64,000 nt of DNA from Nitrospirota bacterium (GCA_018971525.1 JAGXAR010000009.1:19896-83895), one strand, 5' to 3'; numbered from the stretch's first letter, positions 44,786-54,432 are shown. Program-made: numbers and translations. Notes: generated from the letters alone by a model not told the origin.

Positions 44786-46102
44786 ATGCGCGAAGACATT
44801 GTCATTATCGGGGGTGGTCTGGCCGGGTCCGAAGCGGCGTGGCAGGCGGCCAATCGTGGGGCGAAAGTGACGCTCTATGAAATGCGTCCGAAAGAGACGA
44901 CGCAAGCACATAAGACCGGCGGTTTGGCCGAGCTGGTCTGTTCGAATTCGCTTGGTTCCGCGGATCTCCTGAATGCCCCCGGCATCTTGAAAGAGGAAAT
45001 GCGCCGACTCAACTCGCTCATTATTCGGGTGGCGGATGAGGTCCGGGTACCTGCAGGATCGGCCCTGGCCGTCGATCGTGAGCAGTTTTCACTCAAAATT
45101 ACTCAGGCGCTGGAAGGGCATCCGAACATTCGCATTTTGCGCGAAGAGATCACCGAGATTCCAACGGACTGTCTCTGCATTCTGGCGACCGGCCCCCTGA
45201 CATCCGACAAACTGTCTCAGGCGATTGGGCAACTGACGCACATGAAACACTTATATTTTTACGATGCGATCTCTCCGATCGTGGATGCCGATTCCATCAA
45301 TATGGATGTCGTATTTCTCGCGTCCCGTTACGATAAGGGCGGGGACGATTATCTCAACTGCCCCATGGATGAGGCGGCCTATAATGCATTTTACGAAGCG
45401 TTGCTTGCCGCGGAGAAAGTTCAACCGAAAGAATTCGAAAAGACCGACTACTTCGAAGGCTGTATCCCCATCGAGGTGATGGCCGAACGGGGCCGCCAGA
45501 CCATGCAGTTCGGTCCGTTAAAGCCGGTGGGCCTTGAGAATCCCAAGACGGGTGCCCGACCCTATGCGGTGGTACAGCTTCGGACAGAAAACGTCCATCG
45601 ATCTTGTTACAACCTCGTGGGGTTCCAGACTAAATTGACATACGGGGAACAGAAGCGGGTGTTTCGGATGATTCCAGGGTTGGAGCAGGCAGAGTTTCTC
45701 CGCTATGGCAGTCTGCATCGCAACACCTTCATCAATTCTCCTCAATTGCTGCGCGATACCCTTCAGTTCAAGGCGCGTGGTACCCTCTTTTTCACAGGAC
45801 AGTTGGTCGGCGTCGAGGGCTATACGGATTCTGCAGCGATGGGAGGGCTGGCAGGAATCAATGCCGCCCGTGGTCTGGCCGGATTGCCGTTGGTCACACC
45901 GCCCCCCACCACCGCGCATGGCTGTCTCGTGTCATATATTACGACGACAGACCCTCGTCATTTTCAACCGATGAATACGAATTTTGGACTCTTTCCTCCC
46001 CTTGCCACACCGACGAGAGATAAGGAGCGAAAACGACGGCTCACGGGACAACGGGCACTTGAGGACCTGACGGCATGGATGACGCAATTCGGGCTTTCAT
46101 GA
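44786..46102 (+). CDS. trmFO: tRNA (m5U54) methyltransferase, folate-dependent
   Basis: Methylates U54 of tRNA with 5,10-methylenetetrahydrofolate and FADH2; 438 aa. The FAD-binding start MREDIVIIGGGLAGSEAAWQ and the family blocks VCSNSLGSADLLNAPGILKE and CPMDEAAYNAFYEALLAAEK, YFEGCIPIEVMAERG, FTGQLVGVEGYTDSAAMGG are clear. The catalytic Cys pair includes the FEGCIPIE Cys. The ATG at 44786 is chosen over a longer frame at 44684. It overlaps xerC by 28 bp. Confidence 0.96.
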   Translation: MREDIVIIGGGLAGSEAAWQAANRGAKVTLYEMRPKETTQAHKTGGLAELVCSNSLGSADLLNAPGILKEEMRRLNSLIIRVADEVRVPAGSALAVDREQFSLKITQALEGHPNIRILREEITEIPTDCLCILATGPLTSDKLSQAIGQLTHMKHLYFYDAISPIVDADSINMDVVFLASRYDKGGDDYLNCPMDEAAYNAFYEALLAAEKVQPKEFEKTDYFEGCIPIEVMAERGRQTMQFGPLKPVGLENPKTGARPYAVVQLRTENVHRSCYNLVGFQTKLTYGEQKRVFRMIPGLEQAEFLRYGSLHRNTFINSPQLLRDTLQFKARGTLFFTGQLVGVEGYTDSAAMGGLAGINAARGLAGLPLVTPPPTTAHGCLVSYITTTDPRHFQPMNTNFGLFPPLATPTRDKERKRRLTGQRALEDLTAWMTQFGLS

Positions 46103-47025
46103 CCTTCCTCGAACTGGAACGTCATGCGTCGCACGAAACAGTTCGCAACTATGCTTCGGACCTCCGACAGTTTCAGACGTTCATGACGACTGAGTATCCC
46201 GATGTCCGCGCGCTTGATCCTGCCACGGTGCAAACGGAGTCTATTCGGGCCTACCTTCACTGGTTGGACCGCAAGCGTGAGAAAAGCTCCTCCATGGCCC
46301 GGAAGCTCGCCTCCCTCCGCAGTTTCTATCGATATCTGCAACGAGAGGGCGTGGTCGGCCTCAATCCTGCCGAGGTCATCAGGACGCCGAAACAGCCGAA
46401 ACATCTTCCGCGTGTCTTGACCAAGGACGACGCGGCAGCCCTGATGGACTTTCCTGCCGGCCAAACAGAAGCGTCGCTTCGAGACCGTGCATTACTGGAA
46501 ACGCTCTATTCGACCGGGGCTCGCGTGAGCGAACTCGTGGGGATCAATCCTGAAGATCTCCGTCTGTCCGAGGGACTGGTCCATCTACGAGGAAAAGGTC
46601 GGAAGGAGCGCATCGTGCCGATCGGGGACATGGCCCTGCGGGCTATTCAGGCGTACCTAGATCAACGGCCACTGGTGGATTCTCGAGATCTGAGGTCGAA
46701 ACGTGTCTCGTTCCCGGTCTTTCGCAACAGCCGAGGGGGGCGGTTGACGACTCGGAGTGTCGCTCGCATCGTGGCCCGCTATTCGAACCGGCTTGCCGGT
46801 GGTTCCGTGAGTCCCCATACGCTGCGTCACTCCTTTGCCACCCATCTCCTCGATGAAGGGGCCGACCTGCGATCGATTCAAGAGATGCTCGGGCATGCTT
46901 CGCTCACCACGACGCAAAAGTATACGCATCTGGCGACGGATCAGCTCCTGGCCGTCTATGATAAAACGCATCCGCGAGCCGGTCGCTCGACCAGCGTGCG
47001 TGTCGTCAAAGACGGAAAGCCATGA
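46075..47025 (+). CDS. xerC: tyrosine recombinase XerC/XerD type
   Basis: 316 aa. N-terminal SAM-like domain (ETVRNYASDLRQF) and C-terminal catalytic domain. Catalytic residues seen: Arg in TGARVSELV, His/Arg in SPHTLRHSFATH, His in LGHASLTTTQ and Tyr in QKYTHLATDQ. Such recombinases resolve chromosome dimers at dif. Whether it is XerC or XerD is not certain. It overlaps trmFO and is followed by argB. Confidence 0.92.
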   Translation: MDDAIRAFMTFLELERHASHETVRNYASDLRQFQTFMTTEYPDVRALDPATVQTESIRAYLHWLDRKREKSSSMARKLASLRSFYRYLQREGVVGLNPAEVIRTPKQPKHLPRVLTKDDAAALMDFPAGQTEASLRDRALLETLYSTGARVSELVGINPEDLRLSEGLVHLRGKGRKERIVPIGDMALRAIQAYLDQRPLVDSRDLRSKRVSFPVFRNSRGGRLTTRSVARIVARYSNRLAGGSVSPHTLRHSFATHLLDEGADLRSIQEMLGHASLTTTQKYTHLATDQLLAVYDKTHPRAGRSTSVRVVKDGKP

Positions 47026-47158
47026 TGATCATTCGTTCGAAGTGGCCGGAACGGACGCTCAGCATTGATGCGCAGTATCGGCGTAAGCATCGCGCGCGGT
47101 GCGCGAAACGAACTTGCCCTTCGCGCGCTTTGCGCGTTTCTCGCAATGGGAGCCCAGC

Positions 47159-48055
47159 ATGAACAAACTGATCAAGAAAGCGGACGTGCTGATCGAAGCC
47201 TTGCCCTACATTCGCACGTTCAAGGGCAAGACCATTGTGATTAAGTATGGTGGTCATGCGATGACCGATGCGCTCCTGAAAGAGCGCTTCGCGCAGGATG
47301 TCGTGCTCTTGAAATATGTGGGTCTCAACCCGGTCATTGTTCACGGCGGGGGACCCCAGATCGATAAGATGCTGGATCGCTTGGGCATCGAAGCCAAGTT
47401 TCGCCATGGGGTGCGGGTCACAGACGAGGCCACGATGGAAATCGTGGAGATGGTGTTGGCCGGCAAGATCAACATGGAGATCGTCGATCTCTTGAATCGC
47501 CATGGGGGCCTCGCGGTCGGCTTGAGTGGAAAGGACGGCGGGCTCATGCTCTCTCGAGCGCTTACGGCCAAAGCCTGGGCGGCAAGTCTGGAAAAGGATC
47601 TCGATGCCGGCGACGGGGATGAGGATTTTGGCTTGGTCGGAGAGGTCCAGTCCATTGATCCCACTCTGGTGAGGAAACTCCAGCAGGATAATTACATCCC
47701 CGTTATCGCTCCGATCGGCACTAACCGGGAAGGGAACACGTACAACATCAACGCCGATCTGGTGGCCGGGGCGATGGCCGCCGCGCTGGGTGCGGAAAAG
47801 CTGGTGATGATGACTGATGTGAAAGGCATTCGCGATGCGAACGGACGTCACCTCTCGACGGTTTCACGCAAAGATGTGCAGCGGATGGTGAAGAAGGGAA
47901 CGATCAGCGAAGGAATGCTCCCCAAGGTGCATGCCTGCCTGGATGCACTCCGTGGCGGCGTCGGCAAAGCCCATATCATCGACGGTCGGATCCCCCATGC
48001 CATTCTCCTCGAAGTGTTCACGCGTAAAGGTATCGGGACCGAGATCACATCGTAG
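47159..48055 (+). CDS. argB: acetylglutamate kinase
   Basis: Second step of arginine synthesis; 298 aa. TIVIKYGGHAMTDALLKERF and VIVHGGGPQIDKMLDRLG are family signatures; KVHACLDALRGGVGKAHIID near the end. The ATG at 47159 has GGGAG 6 bases upstream; an earlier in-frame start at 47099 is weaker. No other arg gene lies adjacent, so argB is isolated. Confidence 0.95.
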   Translation: MNKLIKKADVLIEALPYIRTFKGKTIVIKYGGHAMTDALLKERFAQDVVLLKYVGLNPVIVHGGGPQIDKMLDRLGIEAKFRHGVRVTDEATMEIVEMVLAGKINMEIVDLLNRHGGLAVGLSGKDGGLMLSRALTAKAWAASLEKDLDAGDGDEDFGLVGEVQSIDPTLVRKLQQDNYIPVIAPIGTNREGNTYNINADLVAGAMAAALGAEKLVMMTDVKGIRDANGRHLSTVSRKDVQRMVKKGTISEGMLPKVHACLDALRGGVGKAHIIDGRIPHAILLEVFTRKGIGTEITS

Positions 48056-48081
48056 TCGGTTAATCCGGTCAATTTCTTGTT

Positions 48082-48957
48082 GTGGTGACCCAGCGCCTCC
48101 GAATCAACCGCCATCTTGAGGCCCTCGTCGGGGAGCGTCATCCTGAGACGAGTCCTCGCGCGCTTCGGAAAGCGGCGCACTATCTGGCGACAGAGTTTTC
48201 CAAGTCTGGCTGGACCACCAGCGGTCAGCTCGTGAGTGCCTGGGGCAAGGTCTATCGCAATGTGGTGGCGGCCAGGTATCCGGACTGGCCAGGACAAGGA
48301 GAGGAGTTGCCCCCGCTCCTGATCGGGGCCCACTACGACACCGTGTCCGGGTCACCGGGCGCGGATGATAACGCAAGCGGGCTCGTGGTCCTCCTCGAAG
48401 TGGCTTCCCGCCTTCGAACGCAGGCTCTCTTAAGACCAGTCTGGCTCGTGGCGTTCTGTCTCGAGGAGCAGGATCGACTGGGAAGTCAGGCGTTCGCGTC
48501 CCGCCTGAAAGCCGAGCGCCGTGAGTTGGCCGGTGCGATCATCCTGGAATGTGTCGGGTTCGCCAGGAGCGAGGCCGGCACGCAGCAGGCCCCGCCAGCG
48601 GTGCCCATTGCGGTGCCGACTCGGGGAGATTTTCTTGCCATTGTAGGCAACGAGGCATCCCGCTCTTTGGCAATTCAGCTTGAACGGGAGGCGCAACGGC
48701 ATGGGGCCCAACTCAAGACGCTCTCACTGGTGGTGCCAGGCAAAGGTGAGGCCATGCCTCATACCCGCCGTAGCGATCATGCCTCGTTCTGGGATGCAGG
48801 CTATCCAGCTGTGATGTTGACCGATACGGCGAATTTCCGGAATCCCCATTACCATCGTGAGACTGATATCGTGGACACATTAAATCTCAAATTTCTTTCC
48901 AACGTGGCAGCGACGGTGACCGCGACCGTGGTTCAGATTGCTGGAGTACGACCATGA
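48082..48957 (+). CDS. M28-family metallopeptidase
   Basis: 291 aa, GTG start. Two-zinc aminopeptidase-type ligands: His/Asp in GAHYDTVSGSPGADDNASG, Glu in FCLEEQDRLGSQAF, Glu in ECVGF and His in NPHYHRETDIVDT. No signal peptide is visible, so it appears cytoplasmic, unlike many M28 enzymes. It overlaps the next gene by 4 bp. Confidence 0.85.
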   Translation: MVTQRLRINRHLEALVGERHPETSPRALRKAAHYLATEFSKSGWTTSGQLVSAWGKVYRNVVAARYPDWPGQGEELPPLLIGAHYDTVSGSPGADDNASGLVVLLEVASRLRTQALLRPVWLVAFCLEEQDRLGSQAFASRLKAERRELAGAIILECVGFARSEAGTQQAPPAVPIAVPTRGDFLAIVGNEASRSLAIQLEREAQRHGAQLKTLSLVVPGKGEAMPHTRRSDHASFWDAGYPAVMLTDTANFRNPHYHRETDIVDTLNLKFLSNVAATVTATVVQIAGVRP

Positions 48958-49658
48958 GGGCGAGTCGCACGAAGCTGGCCCCCGAGACCCGTCGTCTCGT
49001 GACCGAGGTCTATGGCCGTCTCGACTATGGCGCGCTGGGCCCGGTCTACTGTTATGAAGGCGGCCATGAGTTCTGGCGAGCGAAGCGGGGGCCCTGTGAC
49101 CGTCTCGGGAGTCGCGTTGCCGTTGTGTTGAGGGGGAAACTAGGACGGGGCGGCCGCAGTCTCTATGTCGGTGCCGGAGCGGCGGAACTTCCGGCTTTGA
49201 TTATGGAAACGGTGGAGTTGGGTCGTGCGGTGGAACCCTATAATCTGCGGAGAGCCGAAGTCACTGTCCTGAACCGCGCCTGCCGCTCGATTCCCCTCAC
49301 GTTCCATGCGGCTGATGCGGTCGGCGCAAAGGGCCGATTCGATCATCTCTGGATGGTCAGCGTGTTGAATGATCCTGAGCGGTTCCCGCATCTGTCGCCT
49401 CTGTCTTATGGACGAGGCAATCCTCTCACCCTCGACCCCCTCAAGTTTGATAAAGAGCGCCGTATCGTGCGTGCGTTGGTTGCACGCTGTATGGGAAAGC
49501 TTGCGAGACCCGGACTCGTCACGACTACCACGGAAGAAGTCATATGGATTGCAGAGTGGTGCCACCGGCATCGAGTGCCCTACCGGGTTGGGAAGCGCTA
49601 CTATCCGACGGCACTGGTGGGAGACCCGATCTGTCTTATTCAAATCGGCAAAGGATAA
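48954..49658 (+). CDS. putative SAM-dependent methyltransferase-like protein
   Basis: 234 aa overlapping the M28 peptidase stop (ATGA). A Rossmann-like motif I, SLYVGAGAAELPALIMET, is followed by a typical second strand (VEPYNLRRAEVTVLN) and by FHAADAV and FDHLWMVSVLND. This fits a class I methyltransferase fold, but no substrate signature is seen. The coupling to a peptidase suggests a joint function not known to me. Confidence 0.5.
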   Translation: MRASRTKLAPETRRLVTEVYGRLDYGALGPVYCYEGGHEFWRAKRGPCDRLGSRVAVVLRGKLGRGGRSLYVGAGAAELPALIMETVELGRAVEPYNLRRAEVTVLNRACRSIPLTFHAADAVGAKGRFDHLWMVSVLNDPERFPHLSPLSYGRGNPLTLDPLKFDKERRIVRALVARCMGKLARPGLVTTTTEEVIWIAEWCHRHRVPYRVGKRYYPTALVGDPICLIQIGKG

Positions 49659-49684
49659 AGGGTCTGGACGAGGCTTCTGAAAAC

Positions 49685-50224
49685 CTAGATTCGGAAGCCG
49701 GGCTTGGTTTTTGATGAGTTGTCTAAGTACTGTCCAGCGTATGTCACGTAGTTTTCCGCCGATTCTTTAATCCACGCGAGTTCTTCAGCCGTGATCGATC
49801 GTTTGACCTTCGCAGGCGATCCAAGGACCAGGCTGTTGGGTGGGACGATGGTCTGCTCCGTGATCAGGGCCCCAGCCCCCACGACGGAGTCCTCCCCGAT
49901 CACGGCGCCGTCCATAATGATCGCGCCCATGCCGATCAGCACTCGATCCTTGATCGTACAGCCATGGAGTATCACCCCGTGGCCGATGGTCACCTCGTTG
50001 CCTATGATCAGCGGATGGGTATCGTGGGTGACATGCAACATACAGAGGTCCTGCACGTTGGTCCGGTCACCGATCCGGATATAGTGCACGTCCCCGCGAA
50101 TGACGGCATGGAACCAGACGCTGCAGTGCTCACCGAGCACGACATCGCCGATGACGATGCCGGTTTCTTCGATAAAGCAGGAGGTCGGAACGGTGGGTTT
50201 GATACCTTGAAACGTGCGGATCAT
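49685..50224 (-). CDS. gamma-carbonic-anhydrase-like hexapeptide-repeat protein
   Basis: 179 aa left-handed beta-helix. Zinc-ligand type histidines are in HVTHDTHPLIIGN and VTIGHGVILHGC; further hexapeptide rungs include GMGAIIMDGAVIGEDSVVGA and VPPNSLVLGSPAKVKR. The family (YrdA/CaiE) includes active and inactive carbonic anhydrases. The ATG at 50224 (MIRTFQG) is chosen. Confidence 0.88.
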   Translation of the reverse strand: MIRTFQGIKPTVPTSCFIEETGIVIGDVVLGEHCSVWFHAVIRGDVHYIRIGDRTNVQDLCMLHVTHDTHPLIIGNEVTIGHGVILHGCTIKDRVLIGMGAIIMDGAVIGEDSVVGAGALITEQTIVPPNSLVLGSPAKVKRSITAEELAWIKESAENYVTYAGQYLDNSSKTKPGFRI

Positions 50225-50309
50225 ACAGCCCACTGTAGGGGAATCGGCCGGTGACCTGCAAGGGGCTGTTGATTGACAGTCTTTTCAACCGTCCCGTAGA
50301 CTGTTTCCT

Positions 50310-51689
50310 ATGGCTTCACGATTGATCACCCCCTCTCGCTCAAGCAGCAGGAAGACGACCATCGGTTTTGTCAACCTGGGTTGTTCGAAAAACCAGGTCG
50401 ATTCCGAAATCATGTTGGGCACCTTGGTGACGGACGGGTTTGCCCTGACTGATGATCCGAAGAAAGCCGAAGTGGTCATCATCAATACCTGCGGCTTCAT
50501 CGAAGAGGCTAAGCAGGAGTCGATTGATACGATCATTGCGCACGGCAAACTAAAAGAAACAGGATCCTGTCGTGTACTGATTGCCGCAGGTTGTCTGGCA
50601 CAGCGGTATCAAGGAGACCTCCTCAAGCAATTGCCGGAACTCGATGGCGTGGTGGGGACCGGTGAGTTCGGGAAGATCGCGGAGATTTGCCGGGATCTGC
50701 TGGCGCCGAAGAAGCGGCAGCAACGGCTCTGGGTCAGCGAGCCTCCCTATCTGTACGACGCAGACGCGCCACGCCTCCGTCTCGGGAAGGCTCATAGTGC
50801 CTATGTCAAAATCGCCGAAGGCTGTAACCGGAATTGCGCGTTCTGTGCGATCCCCCTGATGCGGGGCAAGCAGCGAAGCCGCTCGGTGGAGTCGATCGTC
50901 GCCGAAGCCGCTCGCCTCGCATCTGAAGGGGTGAAAGAGATCAACCTCATTTCCCAGGATACAGTGAACTATGGCGTCGATCTTGGTCTGCGCCAAGGCC
51001 TCGTCACGCTGCTTCGCGAGTTGGTGAAAGTCAAAGACTTGCGCTGGATCAGGCCGTTCTATCTCTATCCGCAGCAAGTATCAGACGAGTTGTTGGATCT
51101 CTATGCGGGCGAAGAAAAGATCACCAAATATATCGACATGCCGCTGCAACATATCAACGATCGGATGCTCAAGCGGATGCACCGGCTGGGTGATCGAGCC
51201 GCCATCATCTCCCTCGTCGATCGGATCCGGACGCGCATTCCCGGCGTCACCTTTCGTACGGCCTTCATCGTGGGGTTTCCAGGAGAGACGGAGCAGGCGT
51301 TTGACGAACTGAGAAGTTACGTGGAAGAGGCCGAGTTCGATCGAGTCGCGGTGTTTTTGTATTCCGACGAAGAAGACACGCCGGCCGTCGGGCTTGATGA
51401 CAAGGTCGAGCGATCAGTCATGGACGAGCGACGGAATGAACTCTTGGCTGTGCAAGAAGGGATTGCGACTGCACTAGGCCAGGCCAGCATCGGCTCCGTG
51501 ATGGAGGTCTTGGTCGAAGGGGTCTCCGAAGAGACAGAGTTACTGCTCGAGGGACGTCATGAAGGGCTGGCTCCGGAGATCGACGGCGTCGTGTATATCA
51601 ATGAGGGGTCAGCCACAGCAGGAGAGCTCGTCAAGGTGGAAATCACCGATGCGGCCTTGTACGACCTTGTGGGCCACATCGTCACATAG
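50310..51689 (+). CDS. rimO: ribosomal protein S12 methylthiotransferase
   Basis: 459-aa radical-SAM enzyme that modifies S12 Asp. N-terminal UPF0004 domain with FVNLGCSKNQVDSE, INTCGFIEEAK and AAGCLAQRY; radical SAM triad in EGCNRNCAFCAIP; C-terminal TRAM domain with VLVEGVSEETELLLEGRH. It is followed 1 bp after the stop by a repeat. Confidence 0.96.
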   Translation: MASRLITPSRSSSRKTTIGFVNLGCSKNQVDSEIMLGTLVTDGFALTDDPKKAEVVIINTCGFIEEAKQESIDTIIAHGKLKETGSCRVLIAAGCLAQRYQGDLLKQLPELDGVVGTGEFGKIAEICRDLLAPKKRQQRLWVSEPPYLYDADAPRLRLGKAHSAYVKIAEGCNRNCAFCAIPLMRGKQRSRSVESIVAEAARLASEGVKEINLISQDTVNYGVDLGLRQGLVTLLRELVKVKDLRWIRPFYLYPQQVSDELLDLYAGEEKITKYIDMPLQHINDRMLKRMHRLGDRAAIISLVDRIRTRIPGVTFRTAFIVGFPGETEQAFDELRSYVEEAEFDRVAVFLYSDEEDTPAVGLDDKVERSVMDERRNELLAVQEGIATALGQASIGSVMEVLVEGVSEETELLLEGRHEGLAPEIDGVVYINEGSATAGELVKVEITDAALYDLVGHIVT

Positions 51690-51690
51690 A

Positions 51691-51817
51691 AGGATGCTGA
51701 TAAAGTCCGCGAGCATCGTTCTCGCATCGTTCAGACCCTCAACGTACCCCAGAGGGTACGCCTCGGGCCTTCACTCGCTGCGACCTTGTTGGACGGCCTT
51801 TTTGAGCATCCTGCTAG
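51691..51817 (+). repeat. interspersed palindrome-ended repeat, copy 3 (127 bp)
   Basis: Begins 2 bp after the rimO stop. Left end AGGATGCTGATAAAG, right end CTTTTTGAGCATCCTGCTAG. The interior GTTCTCGCATCGTTCAGACC then CCTCAACGTACCCCAGAGGG is nearly the same as copy 1 in reverse. Shorter than copies 1 and 2, so it is internally deleted. The gap 51818-51895 has only the purU leader. Confidence 0.78.
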
Positions 51818-51895
51818 CGCCATTTCCCACCGATTTCCTTGCTCGCCTGCTGGACCTGAGCTAACCAATCTCATCGGGGATAAGACAGGACTACG

Positions 51896-52759
51896 ATGGC
51901 ACATCGAAAAGAATCTGTCGTCCTCCTGATTCATTGCAAGGACCGCAGGGGTATTGTGGCCCGGGTTTCGGGCTTCATCCACGACTTCGGCGGGAACATT
52001 CTCGATTCGGATCATCATACCGATGAAGAGACGAACGAGTTTCTCATGCGCATGGAGTGTGCCACTGAGGGGTTGCAGATTCCCCCCGATGAGATCGCAG
52101 CGGCTTTCGCTCCTGTCGCGAAGACCTTCGAGATGCGCTACGAGGTTCGCACTTCAAGTCGCCGAACAAAAGTCGCGATGTTGGTCTCGAAACAGGATCA
52201 CTGTCTGGCGGATCTGCTCCAACGGCACAAACGTGACGAGTTGCACATCGATATCTCCGTGATTATTTCCAATCACGATACCTGCGCCGGGTGGGCCGAA
52301 TTGTTCAGGATTCCCTTTTCCGTTTGTCCTGTCACCAAGGAGACCAAGCCGCAGCAGGAACGGCAAGTACTCTCTCTGCTGAAGGATCATCGTGTCGAGC
52401 TCGTAGTCATGGCCCGGTACATGCAAATCCTCAGTGCGGCTTTTCTCTCACAGGTCGGGTGTCCGGTCATCAATATCCATCACTCTTTCCTGCCGGCCTT
52501 TATGGGCGCCAATCCCTATCGGCAGGCCTATGACCGGGGAGTGAAAATCATCGGGGCCACGGCGCACTATGCCACGGAAGATCTGGATGAAGGTCCCATC
52601 ATCGAGCAGGACGTCATGCGTGTGGGTCACCGGGATACCGTTGATGATCTGGTGAGGAAGGGACGGGATCTCGAGGAGATTGTACTGGCTCGCGCTGTGC
52701 GCCGCCATGTTGAACAACGGGTGCTGGTGTATGGCAGGAAAACCGTAGTATTTGACTGA
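51896..52759 (+). CDS. purU: formyltetrahydrofolate deformylase
   Basis: 287 aa. N-terminal ACT domain (SVVLLIHCKDRRGIVARVSG, then DSDHHTDEETNEFLMRME) and C-terminal formyl-transferase domain with INIHHSFLPAFMGANPYRQA, GATAHYATEDLDEGPIIEQD. It hydrolyses 10-formyl-THF to balance one-carbon pools. The gcvP gene in the same window is also one-carbon linked, but the two are separated by 5.8 kb. Confidence 0.95.
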   Translation: MAHRKESVVLLIHCKDRRGIVARVSGFIHDFGGNILDSDHHTDEETNEFLMRMECATEGLQIPPDEIAAAFAPVAKTFEMRYEVRTSSRRTKVAMLVSKQDHCLADLLQRHKRDELHIDISVIISNHDTCAGWAELFRIPFSVCPVTKETKPQQERQVLSLLKDHRVELVVMARYMQILSAAFLSQVGCPVINIHHSFLPAFMGANPYRQAYDRGVKIIGATAHYATEDLDEGPIIEQDVMRVGHRDTVDDLVRKGRDLEEIVLARAVRRHVEQRVLVYGRKTVVFD

Positions 52760-52795
52760 CACCGATGGGGCAGCATCCAGCTGCCCCATCGGTGT
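52759..52795. terminator. perfect 16-bp bidirectional terminator hairpin
   Basis: Stem ACACCGATGGGGCAGC with its complement, loop ATCCA; starts at the last base of purU. It is followed by TTGTTG. Between convergent purU and htrA; it can end both transcripts. Confidence 0.8.
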
Positions 52796-52804
52796 TGTTG
52801 ATCA

Positions 52805-54319
52805 TTAGACTTTTGCGCTGAGGAACAAGGCGTTGCCTCGCCGGTCAATGAGGATCAAGACGTTCTCCCCCTTTTTCAGCCCGGACGATACTTTCTCGAA
52901 TTCCTTCACCGACTTCACTGGCTGCCGGTTGATTTCCCGGATGACGTCACCCCGCATCACTCCTGCCTTCTCTGCGCCGCTGTCCGGTTCGACCGCGGTA
53001 ACCACGACGCCCACCTTCCCCTTGACCCCGAGCTCCTTGGCTGTGTCCCGATTGAGATCCTGGACTGCCACTCCAGCGAAGGCATAGTCTGCCTCACCGG
53101 TCTCCGCCTTGGCGACCTTTGTGGTGTCCGGTTGTTCGCCGATCGTCACGGTCAGATCTTTCTCATGGCCGTCACGGATCACCCGGACGGTCACTTTCGT
53201 CCCCACCGCCGTCTTCGTCACCTGCCGCTGGAGTGCCACGGCGTCTTCGACAGGCGAGCCTTGATAGGCTGTGATGATATCTCCTTGCTTGAGCCCTGCT
53301 TGGCCCGCAGGGCTTTCATCCTTCACGTCGCTGACAAGGGCACCTTTCGCTCCTTTGATGCCGAACGATTTTGCCAGATCCTGGTTGAGATCCTGAATCG
53401 AGACTCCTAGAAACCCACGCACGACCTTCCCGTTCTTGACCAGGCTTTCATAGATCGGCTTGCTCATGCTGGTGGGAACGGCGAATCCCACACCTTGATA
53501 GCCACCGGTTTGAGAAAAGATGGCAGTATTGATGCCCACAAGCTCGCCTTTGGTATTGACCAAAGCGCCACCGGAATTTCCCGGATTGATTGCCGCGTCG
53601 GTTTGAATGAAGTCTTCGTACTGAGTGATGCCCATACGACCTCGGCCCAACGCGCTCACGATGCCAAGGGTGACGGTGGAGTTCAGTCCAAAGGGATTTC
53701 CAACCGCCAGCACATATTCCCCGACTTGCAATTTGGAGGCATCACCCCAGGAGACCGTGGGAAGGTTCTGTCCATCGACTTTCACGACGGCGAGATCCGT
53801 TTTGGGATCTGCTCCGACGATTGTGCCCGTGAATTCCCGCTTGTCCGGTAGCGTGATGGTAACGGTCCGTGCTCCCTCAATCACATGGTTGTTGGTCAGA
53901 ATGTACCCGTCCGGTGATACGATGACGCCGGACCCCTGCCCGCCGCCCCGATGCTCCCGTGGCTCACCGGGACCAGGACCTTGCGGCCCACGGAATCCAC
54001 GAGGGCCGAACGGTCCCCCTGGTCCTCCAAAGAACTCCTCCATTCGTTCACGCAGTTCATCCGGTACGCCCCGGCTATCCGACACCTTCTCGACGGTCAC
54101 GGTAGTAATGTTGACCACGGCTGGTGTGACCGCCTTCGCCACCTCCGTAAATCCATTCGATGGGGCGGTACTCATCGTGAGGGCAACCGGCACCGCCGTC
54201 GTAGCAGCCGGACTCGATGCGTGGGACGAGGATAAGGATTGGCCGCCCCAGATCAGAAGGGCGCTCAGCGCCGCCACCGCAATGGCGCTTCCAATAGTCT
54301 GACGAACGAGCTGTCTCAT
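52805..54319 (-). CDS. periplasmic serine protease HtrA/DegP family
   Basis: 504 aa from the ATG at 54319, with AAGGAGG 5-6 bases upstream. A hydrophobic N-terminus (AIAVAALSALLIWGG) is a signal or anchor. The protease triad: His in TNNHVIEGA, Asp in KTDLAVVKVD, Ser in NPGNSGGALVN. Two PDZ domains follow (GFLGVSIQDLNQ and FAGVAVQDLNRD). Before the protease domain is a Gly/Pro-rich loop (GGPGGPFGPRGFRGPQGPGP). It lies downstream of a two-component system, as for envelope-stress loci. Confidence 0.93.
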   Translation of the reverse strand: MRQLVRQTIGSAIAVAALSALLIWGGQSLSSSHASSPAATTAVPVALTMSTAPSNGFTEVAKAVTPAVVNITTVTVEKVSDSRGVPDELRERMEEFFGGPGGPFGPRGFRGPQGPGPGEPREHRGGGQGSGVIVSPDGYILTNNHVIEGARTVTITLPDKREFTGTIVGADPKTDLAVVKVDGQNLPTVSWGDASKLQVGEYVLAVGNPFGLNSTVTLGIVSALGRGRMGITQYEDFIQTDAAINPGNSGGALVNTKGELVGINTAIFSQTGGYQGVGFAVPTSMSKPIYESLVKNGKVVRGFLGVSIQDLNQDLAKSFGIKGAKGALVSDVKDESPAGQAGLKQGDIITAYQGSPVEDAVALQRQVTKTAVGTKVTVRVIRDGHEKDLTVTIGEQPDTTKVAKAETGEADYAFAGVAVQDLNRDTAKELGVKGKVGVVVTAVEPDSGAEKAGVMRGDVIREINRQPVKSVKEFEKVSSGLKKGENVLILIDRRGNALFLSAKV

Positions 54320-54432
54320 GATTCCCTCCTTGCGATTGATTGGAAGAGATAAACACCTATTGAGGATGTTCAGGTCTGCGAGTAGCGTAACAGTTTGCAA
54401 TGAGAGGAGGATTAGGAGGGGATTAGAAGTCG

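Noticed and set aside
47101..47126. Inverted repeat GCGCGAA/TTCGCGC before argB
   Set aside because: Only 7 bp with a long loop in a GC-rich context; likely chance, no attenuator features.
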